Part shown: piece by piece, positions 47,421 through 59,200 of the stretch | Numbering within the stretch: the first letter of the stretch is position 1 | Layout: each line of letters opens with the position of its first letter | Assembly: GCA_002914845.1 (NCBI GenBank) | Contig: JXTC01000067.1 | Location: forward strand, 773,728 to 837,727 | Origin: Trema orientale | Lineage: Eukaryota > Streptophyta > Magnoliopsida > Rosales > Cannabaceae | DNA length: 64,000 nt | Reading direction: 5' to 3' | Notes under the pieces: generated by a model | Database searches by the model: none | The model's input: only the letters and a program-made list of their open reading frames with translations | Told to the model about the DNA's origin: nothing | Translations under genes and position numbers: made by a program

Positions 47421-48110
47421 TTAGAAATCTCTTCTATCAAGCATGTCCACCAAAGTCATCCTCCTCGGGAACCTTGGTGGGAGCCTCAGAACCATGGCAT
47501 CATCAATCTCAATGGGCAAATGGGTGGCCACAATCACAATCCCACCTCTCTTCCTATGCTCCGAAATTATGTACTCAAGCAGCTTGACCCCATCATCATC
47601 CAAAGCCACCGAAGGCTCATCAAGCAGCCAGATGGGCCTGTCGATGGCCAGCAGCCTGGCCAGCTGGAGCCTCTTCCTCTGCCCCATCGAGAGCATCTTC
47701 GCCTTCTCCTTCGCCAACCGGCCGAGCCCCATCAGCTCCAGCGCCGGCAGCGACTTGTCGCCGGGCTTGCCCTCGAGGACCTCGAACCACTGGACGTTGT
47801 CGAGGACGGTGAGGTTGGTCTTGATGGCGTCCTTGAGGGAGAGCCAGTTGAGCTGGAGCTTGTACTGGTGGAAGACCCCGGACTCGGTGATGTCGTGGCC
47901 GTTCCAGAGGACCTCCCCGCCCGAGGGGCGGGAGAACCCGGCGAGCATGCGGAGGAAGGTGGTCTTGCCCGACCCGTTCGCGCCGGTGAGGACGAGGGAG
48001 CCGCCGTCGTGGAGGGTCACGTTCACGTTTCGGAGGATTTGCTGGGCGTTTCGCATGCACGAAACGTTTCTCAGGACGAGACGAGGGAGTTGGGGTTTCC
48101 TTAGGGACAT
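47421..48110 (-). CDS. ABCI1: ABC transporter I family member 1 (cytochrome c maturation ATP-binding subunit CCMA)
   Basis: Nuclear-encoded ATPase subunit of the mitochondrial cytochrome c maturation (system I) ABC complex, partnering the mitochondrially encoded CcmB. Single exon, 229 aa from ATG 48110 (MSLRKPQLPRLVLRNVSCMR). An in-frame ATG 18 codons upstream (48164) is possible but adds a non-conserved leader. All ABC motifs are in order: Walker A GANGSGKTT (43-51), signature LSMGQRKRLQLAR (140-152), Walker B IWLLDEP (160-166) and the switch His in ATHLPI (His197). The coding region is clearly GC-richer than its surroundings, which produces long spurious frames on both strands. (TA)n lies just upstream at about 48212-48238. 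Confidence 0.94.
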   Translation of the reverse strand: MSLRKPQLPRLVLRNVSCMRNAQQILRNVNVTLHDGGSLVLTGANGSGKTTFLRMLAGFSRPSGGEVLWNGHDITESGVFHQYKLQLNWLSLKDAIKTNLTVLDNVQWFEVLEGKPGDKSLPALELMGLGRLAKEKAKMLSMGQRKRLQLARLLAIDRPIWLLDEPSVALDDDGVKLLEYIISEHRKRGGIVIVATHLPIEIDDAMVLRLPPRFPRRMTLVDMLDRRDF

Positions 48111-48765
48111 TATTTCTCTTCTAGGGTGTGTGTTTGTGGGGGTACGGTAAAATTGGTGCGACAAAATTTCAGAGCTTTGGAAAATTGTGTGTGTCTGTAT
48201 ATATAAATGAATAAATATATATATATATATATATATATGTGTATAAATACCTGTATAAATACCTGATAGATGAAGTTGCTGGTGGGTCGCCGGAGGATTT
48301 TGACGGCGAGAGGTGGGTCGGTCGGAAATGGGGGCGGCGCTGGGTTAGAGAGAGAAAGCTCTCAGTCTCAGATTCTACGAAGATGGTTTAGAGAGAGAGA
48401 GAGAGAGGAGTGAACTAGGCGTCGTTTTTCTTATTAAACCCCAACGACGTGTCGTTTCCCGGTTTTAAGGAAAGAGAAGGTGCTCGCGTTTGGTGAAAGT
48501 GAAAGAAGAAACGACGTTGATGAAGATTACAGGTCGATGTCGTTTGAAACTAGATATGTGCCAATTATGAGGAAGTTATGTTCTTACTATTGGGAGACGT
48601 TTAATAGATAAATAACCGATGATAAGCTAAATACTATTTAAAGAGTAAAAATAATATGAACCCATCCAACCCATCTTGAGAAATGTTTTCTTTCACATTG
48701 GAAAAAAAGAAAATGTTTTCCTATGTTGAGGCTTCGCTATTCAAAATTGCAGTTTAATTGAGAAG

Positions 48766-48966
48766 GTTATAAATTCCTTAAATAGTGACCATTTTGTCCT
48801 AAATTAAATAAATATTCAAAAATGTTATTGAAGTTATAAATTCCTTAAATAGTGACCATTTTGTCCTAAATTAAATAAATATTCAAAAATATTATTGAAG
48901 TTATAAATTCCTTAAATAGTGACCATTTGGTCCTAAATTAAATAAATATTCAAAATTGTTATTGAA
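48766..48966. repeat. 67-bp tandem repeat, three copies
   Basis: GTTATAAATTCCTTAAATAG begins at 48766, 48833 and 48900. Each copy continues through GACCATTTTGTCCTAAATTA and AATAAATATTCAAAA. The copies differ at only a few positions, so the expansion is recent. Non-coding. Confidence 0.9.
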
Positions 48967-49138
48967 TTGACTAATTAGTGACAACAACATTTCTTTTAGT
49001 CAAAATGAAATATTTTTAGAGATAAATAAGTGATTATCTCAAACTCCAGAAATTTGCCATCTTAAATAAGAAAAGATCCATCTCATGCACGTCAAATGTC
49101 TTTTTTTTCCGTTCAACTTTAAATGACATTAACACTAT

Positions 49139-49160
49139 GGGGGGGGGGGGGGGGGGGGGG
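49139..49160 (+). repeat. Run of 22 consecutive G
   Basis: An uninterrupted G tract followed by A and GGGGG. It is very unusual in this AT-rich setting and may be a true G-quadruplex-forming site or an assembly/sequencing artefact. Confidence 0.9.
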
Positions 49161-50256
49161 AGGGGGTGGAATATCATCACCAGTGGGTTAATTCAAGGAG
49201 ATTCTTGAACGTTACAAATGGTCACCAAGAATTCTGTACCAGCGTTATACGAGTTTTTTTTCCTTTTTAGTGCTAGTCTGAGTCTACTTTCCTCTAACGC
49301 CTGCAGCTTGTGATTTGGGACTTTTTTTCTGAACCGCATTAAGCACACTGCATATACTTGATCATAATACTTCTTATTCATCTTTATACCATAGCCAACC
49401 TACATTTTGAAGCATATTTTAAGGTATTTTCAGACCTTAGAAGTAAATGACTAGGTCCTATTCAAATACTTCTAAAAAACTAAAGAACAAAGGGAAAAGA
49501 CATCTCAGTTGAGACACAGAAAGAAGACTAATATTATTTCTCTCCGATAAAATTTTGTAATAGTTTGTGATATTGAAACTCAATTGGCCTACGTTACAGG
49601 TAGAACTTTCTAATGCTTTGGCGTTTTAGGCTTCTTGCCAAAAGCGGAGACGAAAAGATAAATAGAAGAAAGGAAAAAGATCAGCTCTAGTAAAAAAATA
49701 CAGGATACAAGTACATAAGATCTAAATTTAAGAGTATTCAACCACCAAAAACTCAAGCTTGTCTTCGGCTCACGAGTTTTCTTCACTGAAATCAATCTTT
49801 CAGTTCTTCAAGCTTTGCTAATGTTCAACTGGTGCCTCCGCATCCCAGGACACCTGATCTTCCACAACAGATCCACTTAAATGTCATTTTCCAAGCGAGC
49901 AGCCCTCGTCGAATCGCAGATGACACATGCGATTCAAACCTGAGTGGTATTAAAAATAAATTGTTGCTAAAAGCAACTTTGTGCCACCATCAGTGTCACC
50001 AGTTAAGTATTACATTCATTAGTATATACACAAAATTAAAATTGTATAGGGTGGCACCCTGATACAAGTGATATAGCTACTGTAAAGGTACATGGCCATC
50101 CGAAAAGCCCAAGAAAAATCATCTTAGAAAAACAGCAGAGCACGATCACACCAGCAGGGTTCCAGAACCAAAGAATGAGGCCCAGATGACCTTCCCATAG
50201 AAGGTAGAAATCATACCAGGAATTTGTCAACATAGCAGAAATTCCTTTGTTTCAAT

Positions 50257-53200
50257 TCAGCTACTGATCCACCTTCTTTTCCTAGCTGGCCGTTCTTGTT
50301 TAATCTCAGAATCCCCCTGAGTCCCGCTTTTGACAGAAGTGGGTACTTCACTCTCCATCTTTTTGATTGTCAATGCATCTTTCTCACTTGGCATTGGAAG
50401 TTTGAACCGCTCACTTCTTTTCTTCAACCTCTCAACTGTGTCCAGATGACGATCATCCAATGGTTTTGTGTCAGCATCCTTGACCTCCGGATCAGCAGCT
50501 TCTTTCTCTTCAGCCAATGAATGTTGAATATCAACAGTCTCAGCTGGCTTCGAAGGTTCATCTGAAAGCTTAACGCCTTCTAGGGATCCAATGTTATTCT
50601 TATCCGTCTCTTTAAACTTTAGAGTAGATGAAGACTTGCTCTTGATAGAGAAATCCCTCTCCTTATGGCTTGTCCAACGTTCCAGTTTGGACCTCCCTCT
50701 CCTTGAATCTTGCTGTTCATCATCATCAGAAGCGTCTTCCTTTTGTTTTCTGGATGAGTGATGCTGCAGTGGAATATTATGGTCCCCAAAGCCTTGCTCA
50801 GTGCTGGCTTTCAAACCCTACAAAAGACAATAATAATAAAAAGAAGAAGTAACAATTAAGGAAAGTCCTAAATTGATCAAGACGCAGACAGTGTATAAAG
50901 GCAAGAAATAAATAACAACAATAATGCAGATTGCAGAGCGATAAAATTCTGAGGGCTAACTTCCAGAATCTGTAAATGAAAATTCCCCTTTCTCTTCTTC
51001 CCTTCACCAACCCAACGTTGTCTTTGTGGTGTAGAAATAGAAAAATCATCCTTCTCCACCACCCTTCCATGGTTAGAATATCAAACCCTTCTAAAGGTGG
51101 ATAGGTGACACATAGGGTGAAAGAACACGGTAAAAACACCCGTTTCATAGGCGAAGAGTATCTCAACCAAACAACCATGGTCAAGTTAATTCAATTATAT
51201 ACCATAAATGATTTTTACATATTAGTACACGGAGTAGGCAAATATCCTAACAAGCTGATAACACATCAAGTATAAACTTTTTAAAAGGCATCCCCACACA
51301 CATCACCCAAAAGAAAAGGAAAAAAAAAAAAAGAGAGAGAGAGAGAAGGCGGGGAGAATGACCCATCAATGAACAAGGAAGGAGAAAGCCCAAGCAAAAT
51401 CCAAGTAAAATTTTCTGAACAATGGATTCATGCTCGAGAATTAAAAAATGATTTAGAGAGTAATATGTCCTTGCTCCAACTAAAATCAATGAGAGGACAA
51501 GAAGGCTATTGAGCAGCGAGAACAAAAAGAAAGAGGTCACATTCCATGCAAGATATCCGATGCCAAGCCTACTCGAAGTAGAAATCTAGCCAAACATAAA
51601 AAGCTAATATACAACTCACTCTTTGAGCATCAATATTGTATCAAGCAAGCACAATCGACTTATCCATCAAAAGATCACTTTTATAATCAAGAATTCAATA
51701 TTAACCTAAAGTAATAACAATAATAATATTTAGTAATACTAATTATAGTGTACCGTATGAAAGAGCAAGTATACTCTTCGACATGTCTGTTTGTGACCTT
51801 TTAATATTTTTGCGTAAGTTGTCTGCACTAGTTTGTTACACATTAATCCTTACAAGAGCAGTTCAACAAAAGTCAACAACATATCTTTTACTGTTGGTGA
51901 AGTTGAGGACTGGAACCTTGGCTACAGGTTCAGGGTATAGCATACTACACCTGTCAAAATGATTCATCTTTACCCAAGGTTCAGGGTATAGCATACTACA
52001 ACCTGTCAAAATGATTCATCTTTTTACCTTCTAACAAGTCAAAATTATGCTTTTTACATTTTAAATCCTCAACGTAAATTGAAACCACAAGTCTTCCCTC
52101 AGACGAGGCCAAAATATTTAAGAAACCTAAGCCATTGTTCAAGCTTTTGCCAAAAAGCATAGATGATTTGACGAAGAGTAACATAGTAACACTACAGGTA
52201 TCATCTTCTTTATCAACCCACGACCACACAAACTATAGACAACGCCATGTCCACTACTACATTCATCAACTGCCATACCAATCATGGCATGTCGATGGGA
52301 TGGCAGTGTTACATTACCTGCTGCTATGTAAGTGTGAGCGATGCTGATGTCGCATTGAAAAATCAAGTTCATGATTGTAGTACTACTCTTCAATGACGAT
52401 ACTCTGGAGGCAAGAGGCATTAATCCCTAATGCATAAAGGTTTACCTAAAGGATGCAATGATGGAATGTTCACTAAGGTAGAACAAAACCGTGACGCAAG
52501 GCCAATGCAATAAGTTACTGAAAGTTTTCCACCACATAAAAAGTTTGTTTTTTTCGATCTCTAGGTCAAGGGCAGAAACTATCCTTTCAATAATACATCT
52601 AATCACCCATCTATAATGCTTGATAAAAAAAAAATTGTAAATAATCATATTAATATCTTTAACTAGAAAGTTTACAGGTTCATGATTGTAGAAGCAATAC
52701 CACTGAATAAAATGATCCGAACATTCCAACATCTGAATTACAAGAGTCAGTGATCAGATCAAGAACTCAGTATCCCTACATATGGTAGATTGAAAAAAAA
52801 AATAAAAAAATAAAAAAAAAAAGTAGAAAGAAAGAAAAAAATCCTCGTAGAAGCAGAAGGATTCCAGAAGTCATAGAGAAGTGGGGAAGCCCAGAGGATA
52901 ATGAGCAAATCCATATGTCTTGGTTTTCTACCTCGAGAGACCTAAGTTGGGGTGACTATTCTGCTGTCAGAAGAATTTTAACCAGTACTAATATAACCCA
53001 CCCCCTCCCCAAACAGATTTATTTGTTCCAAAACAGGTGGAATTTATGAATTTCCTCATCTACAAAAAACTTTCTAGCATATGGAATACTTAATGATGGG
53101 GAAAAAAAAAAGAAGGAAATTTATTCCTTTTCAGAGTTCTACAATCTTGCATTCAGCCAAGGAACATACCGTCTCATTACTCTGACTGCCGGGCTCTTCT

Positions 53201-56200
53201 TGACTTCTCCTGGAAGAGGCTACAATGTTGTTATCACCACCATCAGATTCTTTATTCCTCCTTGCATTCTCTTTATGCTTTTTGTCATGAACCCTTAGGT
53301 CATCAGAAGCATTAATAGAACGGTCATTGCGAATACTTGGTCGTTCTTGTCTGGATTTTCTATCTCCATTACTGATTTGATTTCCACGAGCATAAGTATC
53401 CTCGCGCCCTCCATGATAAGGACTTTCATCTTCAGTTTTCTCCCTTCTTTTTGATGGTTCACTATGCCGCATGGTCTCTTTATATTGGTAGTCTTTATCA
53501 GAACCTTTACTATCATCCTTAACCTTAGGATGGCCAACCCACCCTTTGTCTTCTGAACCGCGCCCACCCCTTGGGACGCTCCGCCCTTCGTCTCTGTCCC
53601 GCTTAGGTATGTTTTCTTCATGAGACTGTTTTAACCTCTGCCACTCCTCCCTCTCTCTCTGCCTCTCACCTCTCTCTCTCTGCAACCAGACTTCATCTTT
53701 GTGCCTAACAGAGTGGTGATCATCAAGATTATCTCGAAGTCTTTGTTGTCCATCTCTCTTCCGCTGATCCAACACGTCATCCCTTTCTCTCTTTCGACGA
53801 TTGGTATTTTCCCTATGGCCGTGCAATATTTCTTCTTTGTCAACATGATCTTTCCTCAGATGTTCTTCTTCTTTTTTTCTCTTGCCATGATAATCATCCA
53901 TATGTTCATATCTACCCTTTACATTATCATCTCTTTCCCTGTGACGGGGACCAACATCCTTCTCATAATAAACTCTGTGGCTTCCATTATCCATCTGTTT
54001 CCTTGAATGGATAAGTTCATCTTTGTCGCTCCTGTCACTTTCTCGAACCTTACTCCGATGCCTTGATGCCATTTCATCACCACGTTCTCTCTTCCTTGTT
54101 TCTTCAGTTCTAATTCTTCCTCTATAAGAATCATCATCTCTTCGTTGCCAAGCCACATCAGGATTGTCCCTTTCCTTTCGTCTATCAAACCCATCACCTC
54201 TCATGTGCAAGTGGACTGGGCTAGGATCAAATTCTCTATAAGGATAAGCCTCCTCCCTCCCTTTTACAACCATGCGATTTCTTTCCAATTCTGGTCTTCC
54301 ATCGCGATTTCTCCTATGGACACCCTGTTCTTTTTCATCAAAGTGCCTCTTGACACTTCCCACGCGTGTAGAATGCCCTTGAACAACCTCCTCTTCAACC
54401 CCATCACGCCGCTTCTGATAATCCCTGCTGCTTCCTGATCTTGCTCTGCTGTTGTCACTACTTCTTGCAGCCTTTGAGTCTTCCCCATCATCTGGTTCTT
54501 GTACAAAAGGCTGTTCAACTCGAGAACTTATTTTTTGTTTCTTTGTTGCTCCATCTTCAAGAGTATCACTCACAGCTTTTATATTTGTAGTTGTCTCATC
54601 TTTTTCCATTCCAGAGCTTCCATCAGCCAGAACAAGTTCATCTTGATCATCACCATATCTGTGCTCAAAACTTGATTCATGGGCATCATCCCTAACAGTG
54701 GCAGGAGATGACGATAAACGGCTATGTTTACTGTCCATGCTCTCAACCGATTCTTCTGGCTCATTATTAAGGTACTTCTTATCTCTTGCACTTCCACCCA
54801 CTGCCATATGGGGAGATCTGTCACGTGCTCTTCCTTGTATTTGCCTGCGCCAAAAGAAAGAGTTAAATGGTGCCAATAAAGATTGGACATATCTTGTCAA
54901 GTAAATCAGATATCAAGCTGATGGACGTCAGTGACAAACAAACATAGACACCAGGAAAGAGTTGTAGAAAACTGAGTAATATATACAACACGAATTCAGA
55001 AAAGTATATACCTTTCCTCATATCCGGCAGAAGAGTCACCATCAGGACACTCCTGAGTTGGAGCACTGGAACCAGCAATACGCACCGGTGGTTCTGGAGG
55101 AAAGGTTAAACCTCCACCTCTGTCAGGTATATCATCACAACCAGAATTTGGGAACGGCATCCTTTGTTCAACCGGCTCTCTCTTTCTATCCTCATAAGTG
55201 TGGGGAAAACTGTCAATATACTCAGGGTCCATCGGCGTGGTGTCCTCTTCAGCTACACCTCCTTCAAAATCTTCTTTGGGGGTATCGTTGTCTGGTCTAC
55301 TTGGAACACCATCTCTGGCAGAGGCATCATCATCTAAAGAGTCCTGCAAGACAATCTATTTAACCAAATGGAAAATACCAGTTAGTCTATGTTGCAATCA
55401 CAATAAACACAAGCATCAAATGTAGTGTAGGATAAGGGAAATATTGGATTCAAGTACCTCGATGATTGCATCTGCATCACGGATTCGGGCTGGTCGGGTA
55501 TCAATGGAGGGGAGACGCTCACCATAACCACCTTCAACCTGTATTGCTCTACCAGTTGGCTGATAGAAAACAACTAAAATATTTAGTTTGGACTCTAAGG
55601 CAAAAAACAATGGCAATACGTATATATAATCTGAGCCAGTATCTAATTTGAATGAGAAAAAGCTATGATGAAGAGAAGCACCGAGAAGAAGACAATATAC
55701 AGGACATCCAATGAACTACAAACAAAACGTAAAAATTAAAGGTAATATTAGAAACTACAGAAAACTTGAAATAAAATGAGCATAAGACTCTTTACATACT
55801 AGTGGTGGCCGTACGCGAGCAGACCCTTTTGTTATATCACCTTGCCCAACTTCTGACTTTACCGGATTTGCATTATCAGAAGGAACATCATGAATACCTG
55901 CAGCAGCTGCTAATTCCGGAGGCAGATCGGGATCATACTCCTGCATAAAGCAATTGACGATTATAGCTTTATACGAAAGCAGAGCTAGTAGCTACATAAA
56001 CAAAAATTTATGATTTGACAAACAATTCCTTGAGATACATAAGCACTTCATCACCTGCTCTGCTCGCCCACTTTCATAAACACGAATTTTGCTTTGCATA
56101 GTAGACTCCAAGCGGAGTTGCTCCTGCAAACATAAATTTCAGGACTCTTCTCAATCCTCATATATACAAAAGACTCCATTGTTAAAGATTAAAAAAAAAA

Positions 56201-59200
56201 AAAAATACCAGCTGTTTGCAGTAGTCTTTCCAACTATCTTCATTAAAGCCAAAATTGAAGAAATCAGATGTATCAACACTGGGATATTTCCACGGCTTCT
56301 CCTCAAAACTGTCGACGTCAACATCAAATATAGTCCTGAAATCATTATCAGATCACATGAGTAATCCTGAGATAACCATCTTTGAAATCCTATGGACTTC
56401 GCACGTGAACTAAGTGCTAAAATAAAAGAGGCTAATGACACATCAACAAAGGGAACCCGCAAGTGTAATGTTACCCTCCCCTTTTTAGCTTTAGTGGTAC
56501 CAATAAGATGGATCTACTCTAATAAACAAAAATGTGTCGCCTCAATTGTCACCATACATTACTTAAAGCAATATAGCAACTTATAATAATTTAATAAATG
56601 TCTTCATAAAATGCATCATCTCGCCACTAATTATTCAAAGAAAACACCCACAGAGCTGAAAAATAGTACAGCTTTAATATCTAAAGGTAATACAAGTCTC
56701 AAGCAAATAAAATATTTGAGACCTCAGCGTGCTAAAAAGTTAATATCACTGTCAGATAATACAAGCCTCAGCATGCAGACAAGCATGCTGATAATTCCAT
56801 AACCTCTCCTGTCAACATCATTGTCTGGGAAGTTATGAGGATATATGAATTTCAAATAAGTCATCACTTTCTATTCATCTAACAACCTAGGAAAAGGGCA
56901 ATAAGCTTTACATAAATATCTTCAATACATAACCTTAATTTAATTCAGAGTGAATCTTTCTCATAATACTGAAAGTAATTAGGTCTAAGCATTTTAAGAA
57001 TAACAAACTTAAAAACTTTTTCCCTTCAAAATACATGTGAAAGAGATGCCTCAGGCTTCAACAAATTTGTTAACTGAAAAGGAATAGGACGGGAAAAAAT
57101 GCAAGCATTAAAATATATGTGAGTTCACCCCTAATTCTGCCAACAAAATACTACATCGATGCACAGAGGCACAAAATGTTGCAGTGGCCAACACCGCTAG
57201 GCAAATTAACCCAACCAATTACGCTTCCCAGCCAACTCAGCCACACCAAGTCACACATGTCCATGGATTTCACACCAGGATATCCAGCATGACACTTGCA
57301 TAGCTATCCTAGAACAACTGGTTAAGTAATTTATAAATAATGACACCATCATCAACAACACCATAACCTATTTAAGTTATTGAGAAAAAAGGAAAATGAA
57401 ATTACTTATGTGAAGGAAGCGTGAATTCCAGTCCTCCACCAAATCCTCTTCCTGCTGTATTGCTACCCCAAGCTGGCACTCCAAAGCCAGAATGAAAATT
57501 TTTCTGCATTGGAGTAGCATTTTTCAATCCCATGGGCCGCCAATCACCTCTTCCTCGACCAGGCACAGGACCCACGTTGACAAGCGGACGAACTTGACCT
57601 GGTACTCCAGGGGCAGAAGTAGTTGCTCCAGGCATTGGTGCTGCACCAGGCCTCACATACTTCATGAAACAAAAAAACAATAGTGAGGTTTACTTGGAAA
57701 GAAAATAAACAATTCCAGCATACTTTCTTCGAAAAAAACTATACTGGTTTATTAGAAGATATTCAATGGCAATCACTAAATATATACAGTAACTTATTGC
57801 ATAGAAATTACAAAATCTCTAGAGAGAGACCTAGGAAGGAATCAAATACCTTTCACTGCCCAAATATACAAGCTTAAAAGACAATGATCACAGTTGCATA
57901 TAGTAATAAAAAAATTACTTGATTAGGGAAAAAATTTGTAAAACAAACAACACATAGAACGCAGAAGCATATGATAGAGAGATGCGAGGAAAGTTGAATC
58001 GACTAACACTTCATTAAGCAGAACCACAAAAGGAAACAAGTAATCTAATGTAGAATTTATAGTTATTATTGTAAAATCTAATTAACCTGGATCCCTCGTC
58101 ACATTCATATAATAATATTTCTTTAATAAGTAGTTGAGTTCTAACATGTAAAAGGATGCATTTATAATAGGATAAAAACACGAAGGCTATCCCCAATAGT
58201 GATCAATGTTTAAAAAGACTAGTTTGGGTACCAAGGCACTTTGTACTGGTTAAGGCGCGGCGTAAGCCTTGAGGCGCGGCGAGGCATAAGCCTCAAATTT
58301 TGGATTAAAAAAATATATTTAGAGATCTAAAATATGAAGCATTAATAAACAAAGCCACAAATCATCATAAAAAGTCATAAGAGTCATAGAATTAGAAAAT
58401 AGAACCTGAAGTCATATGAGTCATAGAATTGGAAAATAGGACCTCAAGTCTCAAACAAACCACAATTTAAAATTCAAACACACAATGAAAGGTCTCATAA
58501 TGCAAAAAGCTAAATTAAATATAGAAGTCTAATCTAGATTTAAAAGTCTAGTATCTAGATTTAGAAGGATAAAACTCAAAACCATCCCAACCTAGAACAA
58601 ACTAGACATAGTAATCATCCTCCAAATCATCATGGCTTGAAGGATCTTCCGAAGAATCGTCATATCTTATAGCCCTATCATCCTCCCCATCATCACTTCA
58701 AGAAGAAGAGCACGTGAAATAAAATGGGTTGGAGGCTGAAGTGAACTGCTAGGTTTTGTTCTTTTAGTTTAGTTATTCTATTGTTTTTTGGGCTGAGACT
58801 GAATGATGTATTTAAAATCAGACTTGAGCCGCATATTATAAAGCCAAAATCTTATTAAAAAAAGGCCTAATAGTTAAAAAAACAGGGAGGCTTAAGCCTC
58901 CCCATTATTATTGAGGCTTAAGCCTCAGTACTCGCCTCAGATGTGGGAGGCCTAAGCCTCCCACAGAAACCTTAAGGCTAAAAAAAATAGTCTCCCAGGG
59001 AGGCAAGCCTCAGAAACGCCTTTTTAAACCATGATAGTGACTATAGTTAGAAAAAGAAAATAAAGAAACCATCAAAGTTGTGGTTTCGTGGATCTGCGAG
59101 TCTGCAACTTCTAAAAGTGATGAGCTATTAATGACAAATAGAAGAAAGAAAAAATCACCCTATAGACCTGCTCTCTTCTAAATAAGCAGGTTTTAGTGAA

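Larger units (their letters stand above)
48111..50256. other. Intergenic region: simple repeats and FIP1 3' flank
   Basis: It holds the ABCI1 5' flank with (TA)n at about 48212-48238 and (GA)n at about 48391-48410, the 67-bp tandem repeat at 48766-48966, and the G-run at 49139-49160. The probable 3' UTR of FIP1[V] lies at its right end. No gene recognised. Confidence 0.5.

Noticed and set aside
47385-48150. Long plus-strand frames opposite ABCI1
   Set aside because: Shadow frames of the GC-rich ABCI1 coding strand; their sequence is low complexity and matches no family.
53301-54646. Several medium frames on both strands around FIP1 exon 8
   Set aside because: All are alternative-frame readings of the repetitive RE/RD-rich coding exon.
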